64,000 nt of DNA from Clitopilus passeckerianus. Taxonomy: Eukaryota; Basidiomycota; Agaricomycetes; Agaricales; Entolomataceae. Under the pieces are notes generated by a model that was not told the origin of the DNA, did not search any database, and was given only the letters and a program-made list of their open reading frames with translations. The position numbers and the translations under genes are program-made. The stretch lies in assembly GCA_944990035.1 (NCBI GenBank), contig CALYLX010000128.1, positions 1,240,001-1,304,000 of the forward strand, read 5' to 3'. How positions within the stretch are numbered: position 1 is the first letter of the stretch; each line of letters starts with the position of its first letter. Of this stretch, positions 47,817-60,600 are shown piece by piece.

Positions 47817-48999
47817 ATGGTTTGGCTGAGAGCTGCTTTCAACGTTCAACGCCATGGTTTGGCACGAAGGTGGTTCTCTGCGGTCCCCCAAGACGCGTTC
47901 CTAGAGCCTTTGCCTTCACACCCTGGGATTACTTGCCTCTCACTCAACCGGCCAAAGAGCAAGAATGCTATCTCAGTAGCACTCTTGGAGGTGAATCGTT
48001 TGCCTTTGACCCGTAACTATTCCTGAACCATATACTCCAGCAATTTAGAACCTGCCTACAACAAGTACACTTTGACCAGAAGTATGACATCCGAAATCCA
48101 CAATTCCTCGGATCTTTGGCTAACTTCATTGACATCTTTCAGCACACGCGTTCTCATTCTCCGGTCAACGACCCATGGCTCCTTTTGTGCTGGGGCAGAC
48201 CTCATAGAGCGGAGGACAATGTCTCAACTACAGGTCAACAAGTTCCTCTCCGACCTACGAGACGCTCTTGGGAAACTCGAGAATCTTCCAATGCCAACTA
48301 TAGCAGCCATTGACGGACCGGCGCTGGGCGGTGGACTGGAGCTCAGCTTGGCCTGTGACTTGCGCGTTGCAGGTGAATCCAGGCATAATTTTCTATACAT
48401 TCGTCTTATACTCTACTAGGTCATGATGTCAAGAAGATTGGATTGCCAGAGACTGGACTCGGGATTATACCCGGTGCAGGAGGCACTCAACGAGCAGCAC
48501 GGCTCCTGGGGCCTGCCAAAGCAAAGGATCTCATTTTTACTGCTCGTACCCTGACAGCAGAGGAAGCATTGGCATGGGGTACGTCTTCACTTTCGCCATT
48601 TCCAGGACTTCCGCTGAACAGATCGCCGTACCGCAGGACTCGTGGATTACATTTCGACCCCAGAGACCACAGGGTTTGACCGCGCTCTTTCTTTGGCTGA
48701 GTCGATAGCAAAGAATGGTAAGCCTCATAACCCAGTTCTCGTCGAGCTGAATATTCACGATGTGCACTTGCAGCACCTCTAGCATTGCGAGCTGCCAAAC
48801 AAGCAATCTCTAGGTCGGAAGACCTCGCACTTGAGACGGGTAAGTGGATCCTTAGAAGCACAAATTGGGTACTCACGGCCATCTGGCAGGACTTGACTTC
48901 GAACGTGCATCATACGAGGGTCTCCTGAAGACACAGGACAGATTGGAAGCACTCAACGCATTCAGAGAAAAGAGGGCACCGGTATTCAAAGGCGAATAG
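47817..48999 (+). CDS. Enoyl-CoA hydratase family, probable mitochondrial methylglutaconyl-CoA hydratase (AUH-like)
   Basis: Crotonase-fold enzyme. The first residues [20 protein letters not shown] are Arg-rich, helical and free of acidic residues, as in a mitochondrial presequence. Then [38 protein letters not shown] (oxyanion-hole CAGADL), [27 protein letters not shown] (second oxyanion glycines with catalytic Glu in GGLELS) and [18 protein letters not shown] (second catalytic Glu). [32 protein letters not shown] and [13 protein letters not shown] end the protein at 48999. The ERR near the active site and overall block order are closest to AUH/methylglutaconyl-CoA hydratases of leucine breakdown. 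General enoyl-CoA hydratase is the alternative. About 290 residues. Confidence 0.88.
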
Positions 49000-49058
49000 A
49001 TCAATAATATACAACATTCCACAGAACCTATCGTGTGTCCTAATAGCGAGAGAGGTCT

Positions 49059-52000
49059 CTAACTTGCGGCGGCTTTTGCTGCGAAGCCTCCTGCTAAACT
49101 GTGGGGTATGTTCAGCCCTTCAGTGAGCTTCAGCCCTTCTAGCTCCTTCATCATAATGCTGAGTCGCCCAAAACGGTCCTTCAACCCTCTGCTCTCGCCT
49201 CCGTCTTCTGGCATTACTTGGGTATCATTAAACATCTTCCCAAATTGACCCCAATCGCTGCGTAGCATCAGATATGGCTTGAGTAGGCTGGCGTCAATCC
49301 GTCCGAGATAGCCTTCGGTGATGTAGCTCTTCAGGATATCCGGTCGGACCAGGAATACGTTTCCGAGCTGTCGAATAAATTCAAAGCGCTCGTGCAGCGC
49401 AGGGATGTTAAAGCTCGCTATAGTATCCTGATAAGATTTGAGATCCCTATTCCATAAATCAAACGTCAGTGACGACTATGACTGGGGAATAAGGGCTTTA
49501 CTTTGCTAGCATAAGGCCTCCTGTGGCGCTGACAGGGAATTTTCGTAGATGTTCAAGTAGGGCGCTAGAAAATATAGGGTTTATTGAGTGTAAACGACTA
49601 GTTAGAGGCGTAACGCACCTGTGGAAGGCAATACCAATTTCGGTGAGGAATACCTCGAGGTTCTTGCCACTCAAATTCTGGTTCGCAGCATCGCGGACCT
49701 TTTCAAGCGTGTCACAACAGGCAATGCACGGCTCTGTGTTGACTCTGGCAAAGGAGAGGTCATCGTCTCGCGGGTTAAAGTCGTTCCGCTTCTGCTTTGT
49801 TAATTGTAGTCCCAACCAAGATACAACGGCTGCCAGGTGTCAGCTGAATGCGTCCCAATGCCAACACATTGACTTACAATCGGTGATTCGTTGCAAAAGC
49901 AGATTCGCACCACCTTCCAGCCGGGTGACCGATTGATTGTTGAATACCACCATCTCGCGCCGAATCGTCACGGAAGAGCTGGCCAGTGGAAGGAGCGCCG
50001 TGTTGACATACTGTTGCCAGAGATGACATATAAGGTCAACCAAATGCAATGTTTCAAGAGGTTGTAGACTGGGTTCCGATTTGCTATCGGCTGTATCAAC
50101 GCGTACTTGAGCACTAGGGAATCCAAAATCAGTGCTGGTCTTCAAGGAGGAAGAAGAAGAGACCCACGTTTCAATAGCAGCCCCTACATATGCGCTGCCT
50201 ATCGCCTCAGCAAGGACGCGTAGGAGTACAAATGTATTCTTGGCTCTGTGCGTCTGATTAGTGGTAATGTGAGCAAGGTGAGGGAGAAATGTACACGTCG
50301 TTAGCTGGACTAAGTTCCATACACCGTCCGAGAGCCTCTGCATGCCACCTTAGCATCTTCTCAGCGATATCTACACTCAGCAATCCATCCTCCTCCCTCA
50401 TAGGCTCCTCGCCTGCTTTATCAGGTGTAGCAGTGTTGATCCCGCCAAACCTCATTAGAGCTGCAGCGGCTTGAGCGGATGTTGTTGAAACCGCACCAGT
50501 CGAGGTTGTATTCGCTGCAGCACTCAATTGATTGACCACACGGTCAAATATGGATGCTTTGCCCTTCTGTGTCCTTTCCTACATGGCCCGTAAATAGGAG
50601 CAAGGAAGCGAATGAAAAAGTGTATACTCACGTGGTATCTCGTGAAATTGGCAAGAAGGCTGGCGTAGAGCGCTCCTAAGCTGCTGCTTTCTCGTTCGAG
50701 GTACCGCTGGCCTTCTGTATACGGAACGAATAGTTCTTCCATCGCCGTCTCGAGCATGGTACTGACAGCGGCAGATGTTCCTGGAGTGGACGACAATATA
50801 GCGCGCCTGCAGCCATGGATTTGCGAAATTCGGTGGCTTCATGCGGGGTTCGAGGGGAGATATGAGGAAGCTCGTATGTCTTTAGATCGTCCACCAAGGT
50901 AGACGTCTGGATATGGACTAGCTGGAGTACTCGCAGATAGGCGAGGTCTGAGATAGCTGTTGCTCGGTGTAGAAGCTGTTCCATGTGTTGTTGAATCTGT
51001 GAATGACAGTGTGAAGGGCTAAGTGTTCCGGAAAGCGCATACTTTGACATACCGACTGAGCAAAGACTCTCTGAAGGAATACTTGCATGACTACGGAGGG
51101 ATTTGGGAAGACAGCTTTGACGATCTGTGCTTCCGTCTCAACTGTAGTTCTGATCTCAGTGAAGAGGTCTGTTAGACCCTGTTCGCTTTTCGGAGGAGAG
51201 GTATCAGGATCAGGCAGAGAATCCCACCTACAAATACGTTAAGTCGGTAGTCAACAGTTCCACAGAGGTTTCTTACAAGATTCGGTCGTCCACGAGGTTA
51301 TTGGCCCGGACGTTATTGATGAAGAAGTCATGTTGATTTACGTATACTTGAACGCATGAGTTTCCGCCGTTAAACTCGAGAAGTGTTTGAGCGCAATGCT
51401 AAGCAACCAATTCAGGTCTTGAGGAAGCACCGAGGGAGAGATTTCACGAACATGCATCATCTTTGGATCCCCTTTCGGTAGCAACGATCGAACAGACTTA
51501 GCATCTCCTTCTCAAACTTTTCGCAATACTTTTCTATATGCTCTCGTGTCTGCCATAGGATCAGCCTCACGGACGAATGAGAAGGAAGAAATATGCATAC
51601 CTTCTCAGCGGAAGGAAGGTCGACTTCTTTAGCCACGATATTTAACCGCCGCAGAATGACAGCTACCTGTCGTCTGCCTGCCCTCCCTTCCTTGCGCATG
51701 GTGTCCAGCCGGGCAGTATCTCCCCGGCTCATTTGATTATAAAAGTTAATCAAATCGTATGCAGCTTGTGCCCTTTGCCGTTCGATATGCATTGTTTCAA
51801 GCTGTTCGCCTTCATTGTTTTAGCCTGGCTTCAGTATCTTTAGCATCTAACAGCTCGTACCTATTCTCACTGCAGTATTGCTGACTTCATTCGTTCTATC
51901 CTCCATTCCAGAAAATGTATTGCCAACAGCCTAGACAACAGACGTCAAGCTCTCCTTCATCAGGTTGACCAGGTACGCTCACCTCAAAGTCGCGGTTCAA

Positions 52001-52395
52001 GTCCGCCATTTTCTTTGAGTATTCACGTTCAGAGACACGAACGCTCTTCTCCAACCGCTCGGTCTTGGATTGAACATCTTTACGAATTGCAATAAGTTTG
52101 TCGATGGCTGCTTCAAATGTTTGGATGAATGGCTGGGGGTCAAATGCTGGGGACGAATGAGTTCCAAACTCGTTGTATGTGCGTCTTGTTTACATACGGC
52201 CGTTCTCCGCCTTTGACTGGGAGATGAGCTTCTCAGATACTGACCCTACGAAGTCGGCAACATCGAATTTGCCCTTCAAATGACAAGTTAGCGTCAAGAT
52301 TATGCGCATAAGGTCCCGCTCACAGTAAATTCGGAAAGCTTTAGATGCTCTTCAACGTCACGTTCAACAGCTGAGCCCCTTTGTGAGCCAGACAT
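49059..52395 (-). CDS. SEC10: Exocyst complex subunit Sec10 (one apparent frameshift)
   Basis: Exocyst subunit tethering secretory vesicles at the plasma membrane. Start MSGSQRGSAVERDVEEHLKL at 52395. Then FDVADFVGSVSEKLI, coiled coil KLIAIRKDVQSKTERLEKSV, HIERQRAQAAYDLINFYNQM, HIEKYCEKFEKEMLSLFDRC and the block PKMMH / CAQTLLEFNGGNSCVQVY. VYVNQHDFFINNVRANNLVD, FVLLRVLAEAIGSAYVG and RFGRLSIMMKELEGLKLTEG follow. It ends FAAKAAAS at 49059. Around ten introns. At 51469-51472 the run GGGG (minus strand) needs one more G to continue RCYRKGDPKMMH; as written the frame stops after RKGIQR. Divergent from RIX1 with 158 bp between starts. Confidence 0.92.
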
Positions 52396-52553
52396 GGTGA
52401 GGTCCTTGAATAGAACACCTGCGTCCTTGATTGAAGTTGCCTCCGAGGCCGTGAATGGAAACGATGTTGATCAAATATATTTGTCCTTGTGTGTTTCGGA
52501 GGTTCTTGCCTCTTCCATCACATTTTTCAAACCTTTAGCGAAGGCAGATTTGA

Positions 52554-55272
52554 ATGGAGCATCCACTGAAGCTGCTGCTGCAGGTGCAGCTTTCTTCGGA
52601 TTCATCGGCAGTGGTGCAACTGTCTCAGGCGGTTGACTCCTTGACTGCAGAATGCTTTGAGCCATCACCACATTCCACCAAATGGACGGCCCGAATCAAC
52701 TCACTTTTGCACTCTAAGGATGCGGGTGCTCGATGGGCAGGACTTTGTCTAGCACAGAAAACTGCTGCACTTTCTAGGAGTCTGCTGATGGAATACGCCC
52801 AGATTTGGCTTGGAACTGCTCTTCTTATACTTGCAGTTCGTATATTACCATTCTATCGAGCTTGGAATACCTGATTTATTTGGTTTAAAGAGACATGAAC
52901 CAATCCCAACCCTGAAAGCATCCATTAGATTAGTTGCAACAATATTTTCGGAGACTGTTGGAGTTCCAGAATTTCAAAGACAAGTCGCAATGTCGCATGT
53001 GCCAAAATTTACCGCTGCCATGCTCGGCTTGCTGGAAAAGACTGAAGATATTGACCTTAAGGTAATGTTCGAATTCATGTTAGATCTCAAGGCCGGATAA
53101 CTCACTTACGACTTACAGGTGTCAATATTGTTGACCTTTACGCATCTCATACCCTTGTACCCAACTCTTCATAAACCATCCCACCAATCCCTCTACAACA
53201 TAACACTGCGATTCTTGAACGGACGCAGTCCTCAACCCACGAATCGACATCTTCTGCAGGCCTCCTCCAGGCTTTTCTCTGTCCTCCCATTGACAGGAGG
53301 AAAGGTGGGAGCTGTCAATATATGGAGAAAGTTCATGGATGAAACCCTGGAATTCGGGTGGAATGCGTTCTATGGCGTCAGGACCACCTTCGCCGCCGAT
53401 AGTGAGCGTATTTTGCTCCATAGAGGAGCTTCCATAAACTGATATCTGGAAGGTCGAATTTCGCCACCTGTATCCGTTGAGGAAGCTGCCACACAAATGC
53501 CCTTGAACCTGGATCGGTTGAGATGTTGTTCCTCTGTGCTCCGCGATCTTCTGAGGTGTGCAACATGGTATATATTCATGCCGCAGGTTCTGACAGTGTG
53601 ATTCAGCTCGCCCTGCCAGAGAGCTGTGCAACTCCCTTTAGGCTCACTTATGCAATTTGTTTCAGCGTTGCTGCGATGTACAGCGGACGATCCGGTAAGC
53701 GCCATTTTAGTACACCTCGTTTTGCCTTCTGTTGAACCATGTTTAGCCTGTTGCACAATTCGACCCGTTGACTCGAACCATGGAAATTGCCGCGACGTCA
53801 GTTATCTGGAGACATGCGTGCAAGATCGTAGTTCATCTAGCAGCGTCGTAGGTTTCGCTTCATTTCCTAGAAATGGCGGGTGCTCAGTTACCTTTAGCGC
53901 GGGGCCCCATCTTATTCCCCATCTTACAAGTGTTCTTTCATCCCTCACATATCACCTCGAGCAGACTAACGTTAGGTGAGCACTTCGCCATCTCCCCCGA
54001 CTCATTTGTCTCACCCTCGATCAGCTCCGACCGCCATTTCCTGATGGAGGCCATCTGCACCCTGTTCCAAAATTGCCCTATGGTGGATGCTCCTCTCGTT
54101 TCGACCCGCCTTGCGAGAGCCATTCTGCCACCCATTGCAGCTATTCTGGATCGAGAACCTGATGCGCAATCAGGAAAAAGCGCCAACTCTTCAAACCAGG
54201 ACAAGAAGGGCAAGAAACGTGCCCGCGCCTTCGAAGGCGATGAAATCTTCAGATTATCTGGGGTCGTTCTGTGCTCCTCAGAAGCCGATGAACTCGCATT
54301 GATTGCGGCTCTAGATAGTAAGTTGCTATCTAATGTCTGCAATTATCCATTTCCAGGGTTTCTGATGCCATGTCCCCAGCCCTAAAACTCATGCTTCGCA
54401 ATTATTGCTTGTCTCCGGCTATGCAATCGCTGTGCTGTAGAGTGATGCTATCAGTGTTGATATCGCTACCGCAAATTCCACCGAGTTCACTCTCTAAAAA
54501 CTTCACTCTACACCAACAAATCCTTGAAAAAGTACAAGAAATAAGCTCCGAGATCTCCCAGGGAACTTCCAGTGTTTTGAGCAAAAGTCTTGGGCTTGTT
54601 TGCAGGTTAGATGCAGGGCGCTCAGCCGAGGTAAGCCTGGTCAACTCGGTTTCTTCTTCACGGATTCTGATTCTTTGTGAAATAGACATTAAGCCAACTC
54701 GAACTCATGTTGCATCCTCGCGTCCCTCCTCTCGTTCGATCTCTTCCGCACGTTGAGAATCTATCATTATTTAAGGCCGAGGAGAGCCAGGACGAGTTGG
54801 ATATTCGACAAGAACTTGGGCTACAAGTGAACGGCATTCCTGTGCCAACACCCGGCCATCCACAAAATACGGCAACGCCCCACCAGGAGGTTCAAGTCGA
54901 AGATGTCAGGATGGCCGAGACGAACGAATTACCATCAGCAGCTGACAGACCGGTGATCATGCAATCTTCTGAACCCCACTTTAGCTCTGCAAGTCATCCA
55001 AGTCTAGCATCTGCACCAAAAGGTCCAGTATCTGACCAACCCGACCCTGCGTCAAATTCATCTGGCTCGAACCACATACGGCCACCAGATGTTTTGTCCG
55101 TTGAACCCTCCTACGCCCAAAATCCAATGATCCAAAACCGGGCCATCCACAAGCCAGGTGGCACCCGTGCACCACGCCCGAACAGTCTCCGTCAGCATGG
55201 CAGCATCTGAGGATTCTGAGGATGAAGAAATGCCCTCGATTAATATGGAGTCGGATTCTGAGGAGGAGGATT
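52554..55272 (+). CDS. RIX1: Pre-rRNA processing protein RIX1 / PELP1 homologue
   Basis: Scaffold of the Rix1 complex needed for ITS2 processing and remodelling of pre-60S particles. Starts MEHPLKLLLQVQLSSDSSA, then TKWTARINSLLHSKDAGARW and AGLCLAQKTAALSRS (the RIX1 N-terminal signature). Helical-repeat exons follow: RHEPIPTLKASIRLVATIF, VPKFTAAMLGLLEKTEDIDL, FMDETLEFGWNAFYGVRTTF and GSLMQFVSALLRCTADDP. FLMEAICTLFQNCPMVDAPL and a basic patch KKGKKRARAFEGDEIF come next, then a Pro/Ser-rich region. As written the long last frame ends at 55210. The overlapping frame gives an acidic tail MAASEDSEDEEMPSINMESD ending EEED at 55272, as PELP1/Rix1 proteins have. A single indel near 55160-55172 would join them, so I give the distal stop. 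Confidence 0.85.
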
Positions 55273-55452
55273 GAGGCCGGATATGACGAATTGGAAGGGT
55301 TCATTGGTTTACCTAGCTTTCACGTAGGCGCTTAGACCTTGGCATGACGCCTGCTTGGGTAGACTCTATGTGTTCGTCGTCAGATTCTGCGTGGCTGATT
55401 GCATTAGCATGATTCTTGTTGGTGGATAGATCTATCTGAGTGTAAAGAGGTA

Positions 55453-56207
55453 TCAAGACTGGTTCACATTGTGTGATACGAGCATGTATACTTTTTGCAG
55501 AAATGCATTTGCGACAGCATTTTCAGAGTCTAAGCCAATGGCTCGTTCGAAATGGGCTTTCGCGTCCCGGATGTAGCTCGATTGAGACGCATCGTTCCCT
55601 TAGGAAGACATTGTCAGCGTTAGGTTGAGGCATTAGTATGAAATCAGAGAACCTGCATCTTGTGACAGATAAAGGGATATCATTCCTGCGTAAATGTGAA
55701 ATACCGGGTTATCCTGGTAGGGAACTGTTGGAAGGTATCTGAGGGTGAAGGACATGTAATAAACATCAAAGCATCGATAAAGATACGAACAGTTCTAGCT
55801 CATCCAATGCAGCCCTGTATTGGTCATGGAGGATAAGCTGTTGAATCAGCTCCTGCAAAACTTGTTCGCGCTGACAGAAGCTGAGCTTGAGATCCTTGTG
55901 GAAAGGCATAGAACAATAAGCGGCAACTGACTTCGTTCGGGTGTCTAAACATCATCTGACGCAAGTATTCCAGTTTGTCCTGCGAGGTTTGCTGTTCTCC
56001 TCCAAGCAAGCTCAAGCCAGTTTTCCACATTGTCATCCAGCTGATTTCTTTGCAGTGTGTTAGAATAGTCCATGCTCGAGTTGCTCGGGGAATATCATTC
56101 CGGTGTAAACAGAGCTGGAACAGGTCATACAACCGTCTTATGTGTACTCTTCTTGCTGTCAAAGGTTCTGTGGAGTCAAGCGAGGCGAAGAGATAACTCG
56201 AGGACAT
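55453..56207 (-). CDS. RRN11: RNA polymerase I core factor subunit Rrn11
   Basis: Subunit of the Pol I core factor (with Rrn6 and Rrn7) that positions Pol I on the rDNA promoter. Start MSSSYLFASLDSTEPLTARR at 56207, then RRVHIRRLYDLFQLCLHRND, IPRATRAWTILTHCKEISWM and MWKTGLSLLGGEQQ. This is the TPR-like Rrn11 signature with the pattern RA.RAW.IL..C.E..W...W..GL..L. Later exons give ELIQQLILHDQYRAALDELEL, RYLPTVPYQDNPVFHIYAGM and AKAHFERAIGLDSENAVANA; the protein ends SHNVNQS at 55453. About 210 residues, four exons, a compact form of the family. It lies next to RIX1 and near RPA190. Confidence 0.82.
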
Positions 56208-56305
56208 GATCGTTAGCGCTCAACCCAAATATAACCAAAGTGATTTGCACATCTCCCTAAACCTCCATCTCCAAGTCCATTGACCTTTCTCTGACAAAGG
56301 CTGGA

Positions 56306-57438
56306 ATGGACGACGACTTGACTTTTGGTGCCTCGGTCTGGGGTGCACCAGAAAAGGCGGATCTTGACGTGTCTGGGTCTGGGGAACCCTCCTCAATTCA
56401 GCAATTCGACGACAACGACCAGTTCGACGACTTCGACGACCCAGTGCAAACCGTTGAGGGCGCCATGGATGATGATGATTTCGGGGACTTTGGAGACTTT
56501 GGGGATGTTCAGGCTGATGACCAGACAGTATTCAGCGGAGACGGTGGATTCGGTGTGGCAGGACCATCTACGCGTTCGGAGTGGTATCCGTTGAGATTGG
56601 ATCCAATGCCTTCCAGACAGGAACTCAAAGATCAACTCAACGATATCCTAGAACCAATCTTTGGCTACCTAGGGACACGGAGTTCTTGACGGATGAAGGA
56701 ATTCGTGAGGCGGAGGGTATCAACCAGGTGCTTGTAACTCACGAAAGGTGAGGTCGCCACCAGCTTCAGTTAGGGCCAATCTGACAAGTACAATAGTCGT
56801 GAACTGTATAAGTTGTTTACCCACTCTCCACCACCTACTAAACCACCAAACTGGACGCGCTCAAAGATTCGCAGGCAGCACCTCATTACGCTCGGAATAC
56901 CGGTTAACCTGGATGAAATGCTTCCTCGGGCGAACGGCAAACCGTTGCCACCTCTGGAGATTACAACGCGACCTATGTCGGCTCCTCCGGGGCCACGCAA
57001 TGATGTAGCTGGTCGTTCACGGCCATCTTCCACGGCTAATTCGCGTGCTGGGACACCACAACCTGGACATCGTCCACCTGTTCCGACCCATCTAGGTCCC
57101 AAACCGGAGATTGATCAGGCAAAAATTGATAACTTGCTCGACCTTAGACCAGGTACGTTCGTATTGTAACTCTCTTCCGATATATACTAATATGCTTGTC
57201 AGATATCCTGGCCTTGCAACCTCTTCACTTACTCGAGAAGACGCTCACGGATATTAGGTTACATACGGCATCAACATCTACTCTGCTTACACATCTTCTG
57301 CAAACGAAGGATGCATTGCAACAGGATAGCGAGACATACAATGGGCTCATTGCAGAACTTGTAGGGGAGGCACAAAGGATAAAATCAGGCAAACCACGGA
57401 CATCAAATAGCGTACGACGACCTAGTCAAAAAATCTGA
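56306..57438 (+). CDS. Acidic protein with FGDF motifs, possible AP-1 accessory Laa2/DUF5102 type (frameshift at 56673)
   Basis: Begins MDDDLTFGASVWGAPEKA, followed by Asp/Phe repeats (QFDDFDD, DDFGDFGDFGDV). These are the kind of motif used by aftiphilin and yeast Laa2 to bind adaptor ears. A conserved middle follows: RQELKDQLNDILEPIFGYLG, DTEFLTDEGIREAEGINQVL, YKLFTHSPPPTKPPNWTRSK and RRQHLITLGIPVNLDEMLP. The C-terminus is a coiled coil (LQTKDALQQDSETYNGLIAE) ending VRRPSQKI. At 56672-56674 GGG should be GGGG to pass from YLG to DTEFL; as written the first frame stops 15 bases later. Family name is tentative, from motif layout. Divergent from RRN11, 98 bp apart. Confidence 0.72.
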
Positions 57439-57698
57439 GCAATGTAATGCTTTACATAGATACCCTAATTGTATCCGTACTATAGATAAACGGCCTCTAG
57501 GAGAGAAATTCACCATTCCATTGACTTGGCTGCCTTAATTCCATGAGGAAATCCTGTATCAGGATTGCCATTTTCGGCACAGTGATCTCATGTGACCGAA
57601 AAAGTTTGTATCCGAATTCCGACGATTTGCACCTGCACTTCACTCCGTTTTGCGACTAGAGCTACTTGAGCTCATCGAAGGGGCCGTCGACCTTGGCC

Positions 57699-60600
57699 AT
57701 GAACATCTCACACTCAGTCCCTTCGACGGTCTCCGGAGTCTCTTTCTCTTTTCTAACATCAGAGGACATTCGACGGATCTCTGTGAAGCAGATAATTAAC
57801 CCAATTCTACTCGATGATCTGAACAGACCGAATATTGGAGGTCTTTATGATCCTGCTCTTGGCCCAAGCGACAAATCAGACATGTAAGGTCAACAGGAAG
57901 AAGTACATAACTTGCAGTTAACGGGGTTGTTTTCAGTTGCTCAACATGTCGCCTCACATATTTCACTTGCCCAGGCCATTTTGGTCACATTGAACTGCCG
58001 GCACCAGTCTTCCATCCTCTATTCATGACGAACATGTACAATCTACTGCGAGGAACCTGCCTGTTCTGCCACAAGTTTAAAGTTAGTCGGACCGTGGTGC
58101 GTGCATACATAGCCTCAAGAATTTCTAGTCTCTGAAAGAGTTCTCAGTTGACCAAATACGCGGCAAAACTTCGTTTGCTTGAACGGGGGCTCCTTGACGC
58201 TGCGCAAGGAGTAGACGATCTTGTACTTAGGACCGGCGGTAGCGCACGAGACCAGGCAGACGAAGCAGGCTCAAGCAAAAAGAAGGCATCATCAAGCGAT
58301 GAGACTCCTGAGCAATTTATGATGAGAATCAATCTCTATGTTGCAGTACATTTAAGCCGCGCCACAGGGACTACAAGGGACCAATACAAGGACGCTCTAG
58401 TCTACCAGGCTCGCAAGGATATCATTCAAGAGTTCTTGAAGATTTGTCTGATCAAAAAATGCATGAATCATGATTGTGATAGGTATGCCGCTATGATATA
58501 CTGTTTGGAAGATATGAGTTAATCTTCCTTTCAGTCCAGCATACACTTTCCGCAAGGAGGGCCATACCAAAATCATCGAATACGACCTCACTCCGAAAAA
58601 CAAGCGGTTATTGCGGGCGAAGCGACCAAATGTCTTGCTTACAGAGAAAATCAAATCGCAGCCAAACCTCCGACAAGCAAATGAAGATATTGACATGGGC
58701 GACGAGGAAAGTTCAGACGAAGATGATGAAGGAGAGGATCTTTTGGAGGAGGAGGACGAGTCTGAGCTACGGCCAAGTCAACCGACCCTTCCAAAATCCG
58801 CGAGTGGCAAAATTAAGACTGCTCGGGGGCGGAATGAACGCGTTATGGCGCCTGAAGAATGTAGGGCACACCTTCGTCGATTGTTCCACAATGAAGCTGG
58901 CATGTGTTCGTTGATCTTTGGCCGCCATGGTCCTTTTGCACCCATATCCAACGGTGGCTTCTCCCTCGCATCTGCCGACATGTTCTTTATGGAAGTGATT
59001 CCCGTCGCCCCAACCCGATTCCGACCACCGGTTAAGATGAATGAAACCCTCTTTGAACACCCTCAAAACGAATTGCTGGCGAAAGTGCTCGCGACTTCCT
59101 ACCGCCTACGGGACCTCAATATCGACCTCCGAGCCGCTTCAGAAAAATCAGCGAATCGCGATCCAGAAGAACGACGAAAATCATGGGTGCCCTCTTGGAA
59201 CGGCTCATACAGTTGCAGGTCGATGTCAACAGCTTCATCGATAGCAACAAGAACCCACAACCCGTGCGGCAAGGGAAACTACCGCCAGCCGGTGTGAAGC
59301 AGGGTCTGGAGAAGAAGGAAGGTCTTTTCAGGAAGCATATGATGGTACGTCTCCTGGCGCTTGTAGAAGCGGTATGACTGATAGGCTTATGATTAGGGAA
59401 AACGTGTCAACTATGCTGCACGATCTGTCATATCTCCTGACGTCAATATCGAGCCTAACGAAATTGGAATGCCACCCGTATTTGCGAGGAAACTGACGTA
59501 TCCTGAACCGGTGATGCCTGCCAACATTCATGAACTAAGACAACTTGTGATAGCTGGACCGAAGAGTTATCCTGGTGCTTCTATGGTGGAATACGAGGAT
59601 GGGCGCCAACAGTCGCTCGTTAGTTTCTCGCTCTTTTCCTCGATCGTGGCTGACCAGATCACAGGACCATTTGACAATTGAGCAGCGAACTGCTATTGCG
59701 AACCAACTTCTAACCACAAGAAGAAAATCGTGGCACCAGCCGGAAAGGCCTCCAAACCCGTACAGCAGCGATTAACAAGAAGGTCTACCGACATATACGG
59801 GATGGCGATGTCGTTCTGCTCAACCGTCAACCAACACTGCATAAGCCCAGTATGATGGCGCATAAAGTCCGTGTATTGCTCGGGGAGAGGACGATTCGTA
59901 TGCACTATGCAAATTGGTAAGTTATTTCAAGTGCGTTGTATTTACGACAGCCCGATAAATATTTCCCGAATTCCAGTAATTCCTACAACGCTGATTTCGA
60001 TGGAGACGGTGAAGTTTTCAAGCTCGATACTGCCATCGCAACTGCTAATATCCATCAACAGAGATGAACATACATTTCCCTCGTGAGTATCATGGCTTGA
60101 ACCCCTTGCCATTCCGAGTTCTCATTTGCAACTCTAGAAAACCAGATTGCGCGTGCGGAAGCAATGCTCATTGCGAACACGGATAATCAGTATCTCGTAC
60201 CAACGTCCGGAAACCCACTACGTGGTTTGATCCAGGATCACGTAGTTGCAGGTGTCTGGATGACGAGCCAGGATGCATTCTTCACTCGGGAAGAGTACTT
60301 CCAGCTCCTTTATGGAGCCCTCAGGCCCGAAGATACGCATAGTCGACTTGTTACCCTACCGCCAACGATTTGGAAACCCAAACCCCTATGGACGGGCAAA
60401 CAGATTGTCAGTCTTACCTCTCGTGCTCTCTGATCACGACTTCATATCTAGTTTGCAGATTTCAACAGTTCTCAAGAACATCACCCCTCGCAACATTGAA
60501 GGTCTCAACCTGCAAGCTAAGACGAAAGTTCCCGGTAACCTGTGGGGCTCAGACTCGAAAGAGGACAAGGTTGTCTTCATGGACGGAGAGCTCCTTTGTG

